A DNA stretch of 47,712 bases from Prevotella sp. (GCA_017960525.1 JAGCZA010000021.1:1-47712), one strand, 5' to 3'; counted from the first letter of the stretch, positions 33,082 to 40,663 are shown. The notes: generated from the sequence alone by a model not told the origin. Program-made: numbers and translations.

Positions 33082-35142
33082 CTATTTGATGAGGTCCACC
33101 GAGCGGCGGAGGAAGCGGTCGAGGGCTTCGCCCTTGAGCATACCGTTTTGTAGCAGGGCCAGGTCGATGAGTTGGTGCACGATGTCGTTCTTCTGGGCGT
33201 AGTCGGCTATCACTTGTTGCTTCTTGGCCTTCTGCTCGTCGATGGCTTTCTGCGTGTTGGCCTTTTCGTCCTTCTCCTCCTGGGTGATTTCCTCGGGCTT
33301 CTTCTTGTCCGTCTGCTGGTTCAGGGCGGCCAGACGGGCTTCCTGGCCCCTGATTTCGCTTTCGATGGGCTTCAGCGTGTCGCTGATGGCGGCCTGGGTG
33401 TCGCCGAGCACGCGCTTGATGAGCGGGTGGTCGCTATTGAGCACCAGATTGTACGAGTCGGGCATCTGTCCGTAGAAGCCCATTCCCTGCTGGTAGCGGC
33501 TCATCTCCTTCATACGGCGCATCCACTCGTTCTGGGTGATGACCACGGGGCGCTGCTCCTCGCCGAGGGCGTTCACCTCTACCATATACTCGGTCTTGTC
33601 GGTCTTTGGCATTTGCGAGCGGAACACGTCTGACAAATTGTCACGCTCCTGGTCTGTCAGGTTGCTCTTCGGGGCGTCCTCCTTCTGGATGAGGCGGTCG
33701 ATGGTGTCGGCGTCCACGCGGGTGAACCTCGACTTCTCAAACTTCTGCTCCAGGGTCTGCACCGTGGGCACGTCGAGTTGTCCGTCCATCAGCAGCACGC
33801 TATAGCCCTTGTCCTGGGCGGCCTTGATGTAACTGTACTGCTCGTCGCGGTCGGTGGCGTAGAGATAGACCAGTGTGTCGTCCTTGTCCTTCTGGCTGGC
33901 CTCGATGAGTTTCCTGTATTCCTCGTAGGTGAAATACTTCCCCTCGGTGTCTTTGAACAGGGAGAAGTCCTTGGCGCGGTCGTAGAAGTCGGCCTCGGAG
34001 AGGATGCCGTAGTTGATGAAGAGTTTCAGGTCGTCCCATTTCTCCTCGTAGGCCTTGCGGTCTTCGTTGAAGATGGCCTTCAGGCGGTCGGCCACTTTCT
34101 TGGTGATGTAGGTCGAAATCTTCTTCACCTCGCGGTCGCTCTGAAGGTATGAGCGCGAGACGTTCAGCGGGATGTCGGGCGAGTCGATGACGCCGTGGAG
34201 CAGGGTGAGGAACTCCGGCACGATGCCCTCCACCTGGTCGGTCACGAAGACCTGGTTGCAATAGAGTTGGATTTTGTTGCGCGTAATCTCGATGTTGTTC
34301 TTGATGCGCGGGAAGTAGAGGATGCCCGTCAGGTGGAAGGGGTAGTCCACGTTCAGGTGAATCCAGAAGAGCGGCTCGTCGTGCATAGGGTAGAGCGTGC
34401 GGTAGAACGACTTGTAGTCCTCGTCCTTCAGCGTCGAGGGTGTCTTTGTCCATAGCGGCTCCACGTTGTTGATGATGTTGTCCTCGGCCGTGTCCACCAT
34501 CTTGCTCTCGTCCTTGCTCCACTCTTGCTTCTTGCCGAAGGCAACGGGCACGGGCAGGAACTTGCAATACTTGTTGAGCAGGCCCTCCAGTTTGTACTTG
34601 TCGAGGAACTCCTTGCAATCGTCGTCGATGTAGAGGATGATGTCGCTTCCGCGCTCCTCGCGCTCGGCGTCGTCAATCTCGAAGGCGGGGCTGCCGTCGC
34701 AACTCCACTTCACGGCCTTGGCGCCCTCCTTGTACGACTTGGTGATGATTTCCACCTTCTTCGACACCATAAACGACGAGTAGAAGCCCAGGCCGAAGTG
34801 GCCGATGATGTTGTTGGCGTTGTCCTTGTACTTTTCCAGGAAGTCGCTCACGCCCGAGAAGGCAATCTGGTTGATGTACTTGTCAATCTCCTCCTCGGTC
34901 ATACCGATGCCGTGGTCGCTGATGGTGATGGTGCCCTTGTCGGCGTCGAGGCCGACGCGCACGGTCAGGTCGCCCAGTTCGCCCTTGAAGTCGCCCTTCT
35001 CCTGCAGGGTCTTCATCTTTTGCGTGGCGTCGATGGCGTTGCTCACCATCTCGCGCAGGAATATCTCGTGGTCTGAGTAGAGAAACTTTTTGATGACGGG
35101 GAAGATGTTCTCGGTCGTAACCCCGATGTTGCCTTTTTGCAT
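33082..35142 (-). CDS. htpG: molecular chaperone HtpG (Hsp90)
   Basis: 686 residues from the ATG at 35140-35142 (MQKGNIGVTTENIFPVIKKFLYSDHEIFLREMVSNAIDATQK); the longer frame upstream has no family match. The GHKL ATPase domain shows helix 1 with the catalytic Glu and ATP-binding Asn (LREMVSNAIDA), DHGIGM, and the lid GHFGLGFYSSFMV. The middle domain has the catalytic-loop region (IPLNVSRSYLQSDREVKKI), and the C-terminal dimerisation domain follows from about residue 500. Length is typical for Bacteroidetes HtpG. It is an ATP-driven cytoplasmic chaperone. It lies alone between two terminators; I could not find a convincing promoter in its upstream 84 bases. Confidence 0.97.
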   Translation of the reverse strand: MQKGNIGVTTENIFPVIKKFLYSDHEIFLREMVSNAIDATQKMKTLQEKGDFKGELGDLTVRVGLDADKGTITISDHGIGMTEEEIDKYINQIAFSGVSDFLEKYKDNANNIIGHFGLGFYSSFMVSKKVEIITKSYKEGAKAVKWSCDGSPAFEIDDAEREERGSDIILYIDDDCKEFLDKYKLEGLLNKYCKFLPVPVAFGKKQEWSKDESKMVDTAEDNIINNVEPLWTKTPSTLKDEDYKSFYRTLYPMHDEPLFWIHLNVDYPFHLTGILYFPRIKNNIEITRNKIQLYCNQVFVTDQVEGIVPEFLTLLHGVIDSPDIPLNVSRSYLQSDREVKKISTYITKKVADRLKAIFNEDRKAYEEKWDDLKLFINYGILSEADFYDRAKDFSLFKDTEGKYFTYEEYRKLIEASQKDKDDTLVYLYATDRDEQYSYIKAAQDKGYSVLLMDGQLDVPTVQTLEQKFEKSRFTRVDADTIDRLIQKEDAPKSNLTDQERDNLSDVFRSQMPKTDKTEYMVEVNALGEEQRPVVITQNEWMRRMKEMSRYQQGMGFYGQMPDSYNLVLNSDHPLIKRVLGDTQAAISDTLKPIESEIRGQEARLAALNQQTDKKKPEEITQEEKDEKANTQKAIDEQKAKKQQVIADYAQKNDIVHQLIDLALLQNGMLKGEALDRFLRRSVDLIK

Positions 35143-35214
35143 AATTGTATCTTTTTTAATGTTGAAGTTTCTGTCACGCCTATTGCAAATAGCGTGCCAA
35201 AAGATGTCGGCGGG

Positions 35215-35255
35215 GCACAAAAACAAGGATAACGGGCCGTAGCGGCTCGTTATCC
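35215..35255 (-). terminator. intrinsic terminator of the OmpA-like gene
   Basis: On the minus strand GGATAACG (35248-35255) pairs with CGTTATCC (35227-35234) around an inner GCCG/CGGC stem, followed by TTGTTTTTG. It lies just upstream of the htpG leader on the same strand. Confidence 0.8.
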
Positions 35256-35281
35256 CTCATTTTTGTCAGCCAGTGTAGCCC

Positions 35282-36136
35282 TTAATTGTCTGTGGGGGCC
35301 TCGCCGATGAGTTCCATAAACTCGTCGAGTTTCGGCGTGATGATAATCTGCGTGCGGCGGTTGCGCATCTTGCCCACCTCGGTGTCGTTGGGTTGCAAGG
35401 GGTTGTACTCGCCACGGCCGCCGGCGGTCAGACGCTTCGGGTCCACCCCGTACTTGGTCTGCAATTCCTGGACCACGCTCGAGGCGCGCAGGCAGGAGAG
35501 GTCCCAGTTGTTGCGGATGTTCTCGCGGCTGATGGGCACATTGTCGGTGTTACCCTCGATGAGCACGTCGTAGTCCTTGTAGTCCTTGATAATCTTGGCA
35601 ATCTTCGACAACGTCTGCGAGGCGCGGCTATTGATTTTGTAGGTGCCGCTCTCGTAGAGCATATTGTCGGCCAGCGAAATGTAGACCACGCCTTTGAGCA
35701 CCTGCACATCGACCTCCTTCAACTCCTCGCGTGAGAGCGAGCGCGTCAGGTTGTTGGTGAGCACCATATTCAGCGAGTCGCTCTTCGTCTTCACTTCCAC
35801 CAGGTGGCGGATGTACTGGTTCGACTCATTGATCTGGTCCACCAGTTTCTCGATGGAGACATTGTTCATAGCCGAATTGGTGAGGCTCTTGTCGAGTGCG
35901 GTCTGCATATTCACATATTTCACCTCCTGTGCTTCAAGGGCTTTGCGCAGACCCTCGGCCTGCTTCTCCAAACTCTCAATGCGGGCGTTCTTGCCAGCCA
36001 AATCTTCTCTTGATGCCTGCAAACTGCTGGTCAGCGACTTGTTCTCCTCCTGACAACTCAGCAGTTGCTTCTTGCTCACGCAACTGCTCATTGTCAGAGC
36101 GGCTGCCAAAGCGATAAACAATACATTCTTTTTCAT
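35282..36136 (-). CDS. OmpA-family lipoprotein (peptidoglycan-binding)
   Basis: 284 residues. The signal peptide ends in a lipobox (TMSSC, Cys19), so it is lipid-anchored. Residues about 25-110 are a coiled-coil region (LSCQEENKSLTSSLQASREDLAGKNARIESLEKQAEGLRKALEAQ). Residues about 145-275 form an OmpA C-terminal domain: VYISLADNMLYESGTYKINSRASQTLSKIAKII, VLIEGNTDNVPIS, NWDLSCLRASSVVQEL, LTAGGRGEYNPLQPNDTEVGKMRNRRTQIIITP, with the Asp and Arg that clamp diaminopimelate. It would tether the outer membrane to peptidoglycan. It has its own promoter and terminator. Confidence 0.9.
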   Translation of the reverse strand: MKKNVLFIALAAALTMSSCVSKKQLLSCQEENKSLTSSLQASREDLAGKNARIESLEKQAEGLRKALEAQEVKYVNMQTALDKSLTNSAMNNVSIEKLVDQINESNQYIRHLVEVKTKSDSLNMVLTNNLTRSLSREELKEVDVQVLKGVVYISLADNMLYESGTYKINSRASQTLSKIAKIIKDYKDYDVLIEGNTDNVPISRENIRNNWDLSCLRASSVVQELQTKYGVDPKRLTAGGRGEYNPLQPNDTEVGKMRNRRTQIIITPKLDEFMELIGEAPTDN

Positions 36137-36167
36137 AATCTTCCTTTGTTAGGTAAAAAAATCGGTG

Positions 36168-36201
36168 CAAATATACAGATATGACGGGAATAATGAACAA
36201 A
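36168..36201 (-). promoter_or_regulatory. promoter of the OmpA-like gene
   Basis: Minus-strand TTTG (36198-36201), 22 bases, TATATTTG (36168-36175), then CACC. Spacing is two bases over the usual 20. The leader to the ATG at 36136 is about 25 bases. Confidence 0.6.
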
Positions 36202-36325
36202 AGTCAATCTGTTTTTCATAATTTTCATAATAATTTAACAGAAAAAAGGAAGCGCCAAGGCGTGTTTTAACTATATACCTCCAAGTGGTAAGATAATCAC
36301 TTTCCCCCGCATTTTATAAGTTTAA
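36202..36325. other. AT-rich spacer with no gene seen
   Basis: I see no coding signal or strong hairpin here. It separates the OmpA-like promoter from the decayed toxin-antitoxin remnant. Confidence 0.5.
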
Positions 36326-36388
36326 CGGGAAAAAGGGCTCGAAGAATGGGCAAACCAGCACGAAAGAACCCCCTACGGAAACAGATGA
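36326..36388 (+). pseudogene. remnant: C-terminal end of an antitoxin
   Basis: The frame after the TAA at 36323-36325 reads REKGLEEWANQHERTPYGNR then TGA (36386-36388). The EEWAxQHxRxPxGN pattern is what I recall from the tail of small Bacteroidetes antitoxins that precede PIN toxins. The N-terminus is absent. Its TGA overlaps the ATG of the following PIN fragment (ATGA), the usual junction in such operons. Confidence 0.55.
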
Positions 36389-36468
36389 AAATAGTTCTTG
36401 ATACTAACTGCCTCGTCAACATCATTATGTGGAGCATCAGTAATAAGTGGTGGCCGCTAACTCCATAG
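36385..36468 (+). pseudogene. remnant: N-terminal end of a PIN-domain (VapC-like) toxin
   Basis: ATG at 36385 to TAG at 36466-36468, encoding MKIVLDTNCLVNIIMWSISN then KWWPLTP. IVLDTNCLV is the hallmark first strand of PIN nucleases with the catalytic Asp6 and Asn8; a full domain needs about 130 residues, so this is a 27-residue relic. It overlaps the antitoxin tail by 4 bases. The two together mark a decayed toxin-antitoxin operon convergent on tRNA-Gln. Confidence 0.6.
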
Positions 36469-36482
36469 AGGAGCAAAAAGAA

Positions 36483-36525
36483 AAATGCTATCCTGCCGAA
36501 TATCAGCGGGATAGCAATTCTTTTG
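36483..36525 (-). terminator. terminator of tRNA-Gln
   Basis: Stem GCTATCC/GGATAGC (36487-36493 with 36509-36515), followed on the minus strand by a T-rich run (36481-36486 and beyond). It lies immediately after the tRNA 3' end on the minus strand. Confidence 0.8.
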
Positions 36526-36526
36526 T

Positions 36527-36600
36527 TGGTTGGACGACTCGGATTCGAACCGGGAATGACAGAACCAAAACCTGTAGTGTTACCATTACACCATCGTCCA
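36527..36600 (-). tRNA. tRNA-Gln (anticodon TTG)
   Basis: 74 bases including an encoded CCA. Acceptor stem TGGACGA/TCGTCCA, discriminator A, D-stem GTGT/ACAC, anticodon stem ACAGG/TCTGT with loop TTTTGGT (anticodon TTG), and T-loop TTCGAAT. The T-stem (CCCGG/CCGAG) has one C-A mismatch in its second pair, which is unusual. Confidence 0.93.
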
Positions 36601-36629
36601 ATCAGTTTGCCTGTTTTCAAAATCGGCTG

Positions 36630-36661
36630 CAAAGGTACATCTTTTTTGCGAATCCACCAAA
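36630..36661 (-). promoter_or_regulatory. promoter of tRNA-Gln
   Basis: Minus-strand TTTG (36658-36661), 20 bases, TACCTTTG (36630-36637), followed by CAGCC. Exact consensus spacing, about 30 bases before the tRNA 5' end. Confidence 0.85.
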
Positions 36662-36692
36662 TATTTAGCGTTTTTTCGCAATTAGCCCCCCG

Positions 36693-37424
36693 TCAAACTG
36701 AAAACAGCTCGCGCAACACGGGCAGGGAGCGCAGTTCGGGAAAGGCAGGCAGATGCAGGCGGTAGTAGGTCTCGATGATTTCCAGCGTGCGGTTGCGCAC
36801 GGTGCGCGACAGGCGCAGATGGTGCATCGATGGGTAGTCCATACCCATCATCAGGCGGATGCGTCGGGCTTCGTGCGGGGCCAGCCATTCGTGGTGGGGC
36901 GGGGGAGTGGCACAGAAGACGCCGGCGCGCAAGTCGAAGCAGAGGGCTTTCTCTCCAGCCCCCGCCAGGTTGGGGAAGAAGCCGAGGAAGCGCGACAGGT
37001 GCATCAGGAAGACCAGGTGGAAGTTGGCGTAGTCCGCCTGCCGCCCTTCCAGCCACTCTATGCTCAGTCGCACGTAGTCGAATAGTTGCTCGTTGCGTTG
37101 CTCGTCGCGCAGGGCGTGGCAGAGAAATTCGGCGATGAACAGGCCGATGGCCAGTTTCGACGGCTCGGTGAGCATCGACGTGAGAGGCTGAAGGAGCGTG
37201 GCGTCGCGCAATTTTTGCAAATTGCTTGGCTGGCGCACGTCGGCCTCGACGGTCAGTAGCGTGAGGGGCTGGAAATATTGCTTCTTCAGTTTCGACCGCC
37301 CCGACTTCGATATGGGCACGACAAACGATTGTCGGCCAAGTTCGCGGGTGAACATATCGACTATCAGTTTTTGCTCGCCATACTTGATGGTATGGAGCAC
37401 AATTGCGTCGGTTTTTGTCTGCAT
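36693..37424 (-). CDS. recO: DNA repair protein RecO
   Basis: 243 residues from the ATG at 37422-37424 (MQTKTDAIVLHTIKYGEQKLIVDMFTRELGR). An in-frame upstream ATG would add 13 residues but crosses the promoter box, so it is less likely. The N-terminal OB fold shows the RecO pattern (DAIVL.T..YGE...IV.MFTRE.GR, then SKSGRSKLKKQYFQPLTLLTVE). A helical bundle follows (AIGLFIAEFLCHALRDEQRNEQLFDYVRLSIEWLEG) with FHLVFLMHLSRFLGFFPN. RecO helps load RecA onto SSB-coated DNA during gap repair. A TAATTTTG box (37431-37438) ends only six bases before the ATG, so the mRNA could be almost leaderless. Confidence 0.92.
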   Translation of the reverse strand: MQTKTDAIVLHTIKYGEQKLIVDMFTRELGRQSFVVPISKSGRSKLKKQYFQPLTLLTVEADVRQPSNLQKLRDATLLQPLTSMLTEPSKLAIGLFIAEFLCHALRDEQRNEQLFDYVRLSIEWLEGRQADYANFHLVFLMHLSRFLGFFPNLAGAGEKALCFDLRAGVFCATPPPHHEWLAPHEARRIRLMMGMDYPSMHHLRLSRTVRNRTLEIIETYYRLHLPAFPELRSLPVLRELFSV

Positions 37425-37478
37425 CGGGGGCAAAATTATAAAAATTTCGTGAAAAAGAAGCATTTTTCCAGTAGAAAA

Positions 37479-37510
37479 TTTGGCCAGTAGTGAAAAAAGC
37501 TGTACCTTTG
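37479..37510 (+). promoter_or_regulatory. promoter of tRNA-Glu / rpsT
   Basis: TTTG (37479-37482, extended as TTTGGCCA), 20 bases, TACCTTTG (37503-37510), then CACC. It lies 20 bases before the tRNA and is the only clear promoter for both the tRNA and rpsT. Confidence 0.85.
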
Positions 37511-37530
37511 CACCCGCTTTTCCAGCAAAT

Positions 37531-37605
37531 GGTCCCTTCGTCTATCGGTTAGGACGAGAGATTTTCATTCTCTAAAGAGGAGTTCGACTCTCCTAGGGAC
37601 TACCA
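37531..37605 (+). tRNA. tRNA-Glu (anticodon TTC)
   Basis: 75 bases including an encoded CCA. Acceptor GGTCCCT/AGGGACT (one G-T pair), discriminator A, D-stem GTCT/GGAC, anticodon stem AGAGA/TCTCT with loop TTTTCAT (anticodon TTC), T-stem AGGAG/CTCCT with loop TTCGACT. Confidence 0.96.
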
Positions 37606-37610
37606 GAAAA

Positions 37611-37740
37611 GTAAATCTGCCATCTGCGCAGCGATGCGCTACCGGCCTGCCAAAGCCGGGAAACGGCGGCAGAGGTTCCGCAAAAGCCGCAAGGCTCATA
37701 GCGGGGCAGCCCAGGGCAGTCAAGCGGCATAAGACCCACA
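37611..37740 (+). ncRNA. strongly structured RNA between tRNA-Glu and rpsT (possible rpsT leader)
   Basis: Several hairpins with stable loops: GCGCA-GCGA-TGCGC (37626-37639); CTGCC...GCCG-GGAAA-CGGC-GGCAG (37647-37672); and CCGC...AGCC-GCAA-GGCT...GCGG (37678-37704). CCGGC at 37642-37646 could instead pair with GCCGG at 37655-37659, so two folds are possible. No reading frame or terminator lies in the stretch, and the rpsT ATG is 44 bases further on, so it is probably an mRNA leader. S20 autoregulation is one possible role. Confidence 0.5.
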
Positions 37741-37783
37741 GGCTTTACAATTATTAATCACTTTTATCAACAAAAACACAGAA

Positions 37784-38035
37784 ATGGCAAACCACAAATC
37801 ATCGGTGAAGAGAATTCGCCAGGACAAGAAAAAGCAGTTACACAACAAGTATTACGCTAAGACTATGCGCAATGCAGTGCGCAAACTCCGTGCAATGACC
37901 AACAAGGACGAGGCTTCCGAGTTGTACCCGAAGGTGCAGAAGATGCTCGACAAGTTGGCAAAGACCAACATCATCCACAAGAACAAGGCCGCAAACCTGA
38001 AGTCGAGTCTGGCCCTGCACATCAACAAACTGTAA
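37784..38035 (+). CDS. rpsT: 30S ribosomal protein S20
   Basis: 83 residues, typical for S20. [38 protein letters not shown] has the diagnostic ANxKSxxKRIR start, and the three-helix bundle continues through [35 protein letters not shown]20 binds 16S rRNA early in 30S assembly. It shares the promoter at 37479 with tRNA-Glu through a structured spacer, and an intrinsic terminator follows 25 bases after the stop. Confidence 0.98.
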   Translation: MANHKSSVKRIRQDKKKQLHNKYYAKTMRNAVRKLRAMTNKDEASELYPKVQKMLDKLAKTNIIHKNKAANLKSSLALHINKL

Positions 38036-38059
38036 GCAAAGTAACGACAATAGAAAAGC

Positions 38060-38098
38060 AACCGCCGAAGTGTCATCACTCCGGCGGTCTTTTTTTGA
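38060..38098 (+). terminator. intrinsic terminator of rpsT
   Basis: ACCGCCG and CCGGCGGT arms around a loop that includes AAGTGTCATCACT, followed by CTTTTTTTG. Confidence 0.88.
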
Positions 38099-38320
38099 CC
38101 AATAGCTCATTTTGCATATTTTTGGGTCAGTCGATAATTCCTATGTATATAGCCTAAATCGTGCGCACCCACTCCCCTCTCATCAAGGGAAGGGACAGGG
38201 GTGGGGTCTGTAATAAAGAAAAAAAAAGACTGACCCTATTTAGAATACATAATTCAAGTTCCGAAAACTCTGGAACTGCCCCCACCCTCCCTTGCTGGTT
38301 GCCATCAACTCCATTCAAAG
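38099..38320. other. spacer with one REP-like arm
   Basis: 38171-38208 (ACTCCCCTCTCATCAAGG... ending GGGGTGGGGTC) is a degenerate single arm of the repeat at 32869-32984. A weak GC-rich echo (GCCCCCACCCTCCCTT, near 38278) may be its decayed partner. No gene or promoter seen. Confidence 0.6.
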
Positions 38321-39202
38321 TTAGCACCCCTTTCGATATTCTTTCGGACTTATGCCATTCAGGCGCGAGAAGAACTTGCTGAACGAGGGGGTGTCGGCGA
38401 AGTGGAGGCGGTCGGCTATTTGGGTGATGCTCAGTTGGGAGGTTTGCAACAGGAAGGAGGCCTCCATCAGTAGCATCTGGTTGATATAATCAACGACGGT
38501 ACGTCCAGTGACCTGACGGACCACGCGGGAGAGATAGACAGGAGAGATATGGAGCCGGTCGGCGTAGAACGGGATGTCGTGGTGCTCGGCAAAGTGGAGG
38601 GGCAGCAGACGGATGAAGCCGATGAAGATTTCCTCTACGCGCTGAGGCGTCTGGCGGTGTACGATGGCACGCTGCTGGGCGTTTTGCAGGTCGAGCAGGA
38701 ATATGGAATAGAGCATACGTAACACCTCGCCTTTATAAATATGGTCGGAATGAAGATAGCCGATGATCTCGCGCATTTTCTTGAGCAGATGCTGTGCAGC
38801 GTCTGAGGCCAGCGTCTGTTTCGGCTCGTGCAGCTGTACGATGGGCAGGTAGGCCAGATGAATGAGGTCGTGGACGGATGGCGCCTCGATGGTGACATGC
38901 TCATCGGCCATCAGGCAGTAGCCGTGGAAATCGTCGGAAGTGGCGATGACGTCGACAGGGAAGCCCGGCGAATAGGTGTACAGGTCGTTAGGGTGCAGCG
39001 TCAGATCGCGGCTATTGTAGTGAATCGTCATCCACCCTTTGTCAACCAACATAAAGGCGAAGCAGGCAAGGAATCCCCGCCTCAGGTTGGTACGAAGGAT
39101 TTTCGCCCCGTCTGTTTCCAAGCAGTACATCCCGCTGTCCCAGCCTTTTTCAGGCAAGTCGTCGCCGACAAAAATCGGCAGATATTCATTCAGTGTGTAC
39201 AC
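38321..39202 (-). CDS. AraC-family transcriptional regulator
   Basis: 293 residues. The N-terminal half is a cupin-like sensing domain (FMLVDKGWMTIHYNSRDLTLHPNDLYTYSPGFPVDVI, about 50-90). The C-terminal two helix-turn-helix units are clear: IPFYADRLHISPVYLSRVVRQVTGRTVVDYINQMLLMEASFLLQ and LSITQIADRLHFADTPSFSKFFSRLNGISPKEYRK, with the AraC signature F..FFSRLNGISPKEYR. It should activate or repress an unknown target. It stands alone, with a -7 box at 39257-39264; its neighbour at 39335 is on the same strand but has its own promoter. Confidence 0.92.
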   Translation of the reverse strand: MYTLNEYLPIFVGDDLPEKGWDSGMYCLETDGAKILRTNLRRGFLACFAFMLVDKGWMTIHYNSRDLTLHPNDLYTYSPGFPVDVIATSDDFHGYCLMADEHVTIEAPSVHDLIHLAYLPIVQLHEPKQTLASDAAQHLLKKMREIIGYLHSDHIYKGEVLRMLYSIFLLDLQNAQQRAIVHRQTPQRVEEIFIGFIRLLPLHFAEHHDIPFYADRLHISPVYLSRVVRQVTGRTVVDYINQMLLMEASFLLQTSQLSITQIADRLHFADTPSFSKFFSRLNGISPKEYRKGC

Positions 39203-39256
39203 CTCTGAAATTTACAATTTAACGATTGACTATTAACGTATTCTTATTACTGGGTG

Positions 39257-39264
39257 CAAAGGTA
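39257..39264 (-). promoter_or_regulatory. -7 box of the AraC-type gene
   Basis: Minus-strand TACCTTTG followed by CACCC, 54 bases before the ATG at 39202. The -33 position reads GATA instead of TTTG, so the promoter may be weak or activated. Confidence 0.55.
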
Positions 39265-39334
39265 CGAAATTATTCTCATAGTTGTATCACATTAGACAAC
39301 TTTTGTATTGGGCTCTACAGTGAGTGGTGGAAGG

Positions 39335-40558
39335 TCAGAATTTGATGTCGTAAGGATAGAGTCGCTGCTTGGGAGGCTCACTTCTGTGGGGTCTGGGGAG
39401 CATCTCGTGCGTGGCGGGGGCGGCCATCACCACTACAAACCTGTGGGCATAACCACTACTGACGGCAGGCAGACGACTCTGCTGGGGTTTGCCGTAAACG
39501 GCCTGACCGTCGGGGGTGACGCCCACCAGTGCCCAGCGCAAGTCCTTGCCCTTGACCTTCACGCCGGAGGTTTTGCCACCAGGCAGGGGAATGATGTGGA
39601 AGCCGTAGTCCTCAAGCGTGTTCTTGGGCCGGAACCAGCCGCCGCGCAGCGTGTCGAGCGGTGTCTGCCAGGTGCAGGCGTAGGGTCGCGTCTCGGTGCG
39701 GGCGTGGTTGAAATCAAGGTTGACCAGATGCTGATAGCCGCGCAGCATTTCCTGGCAGAAATCTTCCTGGGAGAGGCCGTAGACGCGCTTGTAGGTGACG
39801 ACGGGGTCTTCGCCGATGCGGCCCTGGCGGAACAGGTCAGCAATGCACTTACGCCCGTGCAGGTCGCTCCACCATTGCAGCACATAGGGCGAATGATAGA
39901 TGTTGTCGAGCGAGAGGAACGCCTTGTGGGTGAGCGTCTTGAATGCCTCAAAATGATAGTTCTCGTCGCGCAGCCACCAGGGGTTCACCTGCCAGAGCAT
40001 CCATTGCGAGGCCATCTCGAAGAAGCCGGTGCCGCCCCAGCACTGACCCACGCTGTCGGCCATAATCTGCGACTGGAACGAGTGACCCAGTTCGTGGGCC
40101 ATACAGTTCATTGTTTTGTCCTGAATACGGTTGGGGGCCACCCACAGTGCACCGATGTAGTTGTCGTAGGTGCCGCCGTAAGCCGTACCTTCAAGCGAAT
40201 ACATCACCATCACCATCATCTTGTAGCGGTCGGCCTTGCTGACAGGCTTGTTGGCAAAACCCAACGTGTCGCGGAAGAAGGTGTAGAACGATTGCACGCG
40301 CTCCATCAGTACGGACAGGTTGAACGCCATCGCCCTGCCCTCCAGTTGTGGCGGGTTCTGCAAATCGTTGCCGAAACCGCGCTCCCACATAAAGATGAGG
40401 TCGCGGGTCTCAGCCGAGCGGCGCCAGCACCACTTCGACGTGTCGCTCTCAAGATTCATCCCGCGCAAGTCTTCAGGAATATACACGCGCTTCTGGGCCA
40501 GGCCGGCGGCAGGGCCGAAAAGCAGCAAAGCCAAGGCTACGAGCAAATGCTTTTTCAT
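39335..40558 (-). CDS. secreted DUF6055-like protein with HExxH motif
   Basis: 407 residues with a signal peptide (about 1-21, GPAAGLAQ). The body carries MAHELGHSFQSQIMAD, an HExxH zinc-peptidase motif at 155-159, and other segments (KPVSKADRYKMMVMVMYSLEGTAYGGTYDNYIGALWVAPNRIQDKT) that I associate with DUF6055, a gluzincin-like secreted Bacteroidetes family. FFEMASQWMLWQVNPWW follows shortly after, with a possible third ligand Glu. If active it would cut a protein outside the cell or in the periplasm. It diverges from menD, each with a consensus promoter. Confidence 0.75.
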   Translation of the reverse strand: MKKHLLVALALLLFGPAAGLAQKRVYIPEDLRGMNLESDTSKWCWRRSAETRDLIFMWERGFGNDLQNPPQLEGRAMAFNLSVLMERVQSFYTFFRDTLGFANKPVSKADRYKMMVMVMYSLEGTAYGGTYDNYIGALWVAPNRIQDKTMNCMAHELGHSFQSQIMADSVGQCWGGTGFFEMASQWMLWQVNPWWLRDENYHFEAFKTLTHKAFLSLDNIYHSPYVLQWWSDLHGRKCIADLFRQGRIGEDPVVTYKRVYGLSQEDFCQEMLRGYQHLVNLDFNHARTETRPYACTWQTPLDTLRGGWFRPKNTLEDYGFHIIPLPGGKTSGVKVKGKDLRWALVGVTPDGQAVYGKPQQSRLPAVSSGYAHRFVVVMAAPATHEMLPRPHRSEPPKQRLYPYDIKF

Positions 40559-40582
40559 AAGTCAGATGGTTAGTTCAGGCTG

Positions 40583-40614
40583 CAAAATTACACATTTCCC
40601 CGCATTGCTGCAAA
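40583..40614 (-). promoter_or_regulatory. promoter of the DUF6055 gene
   Basis: Minus-strand TTTG (40611-40614), 20 bases, TAATTTTG (40583-40590), then CAGCC, 25 bases before the ATG. Back to back with the menD promoter. Confidence 0.85.
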
Positions 40615-40631
40615 TTATTGGCCCATTTATC

Positions 40632-40663
40632 TTTGGCCAGTAGGCAATAAATTCGTAACTTTG
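40632..40663 (+). promoter_or_regulatory. promoter of menD
   Basis: TTTG (40632-40635, extended as TTTGGCCA), 20 bases, TAACTTTG (40656-40663), then CAGC, 33 bases before the menD ATG. Confidence 0.88.

Noticed and set aside
36447-36668. Reading frame across tRNA-Gln
   Set aside because: It is the translation of a tRNA, its terminator and its promoter.
36527-37605. tRNA genes as attachment sites of an integrated element
   Set aside because: I looked for a repeated tRNA 3' end nearby and saw none, and no integrase gene is present.
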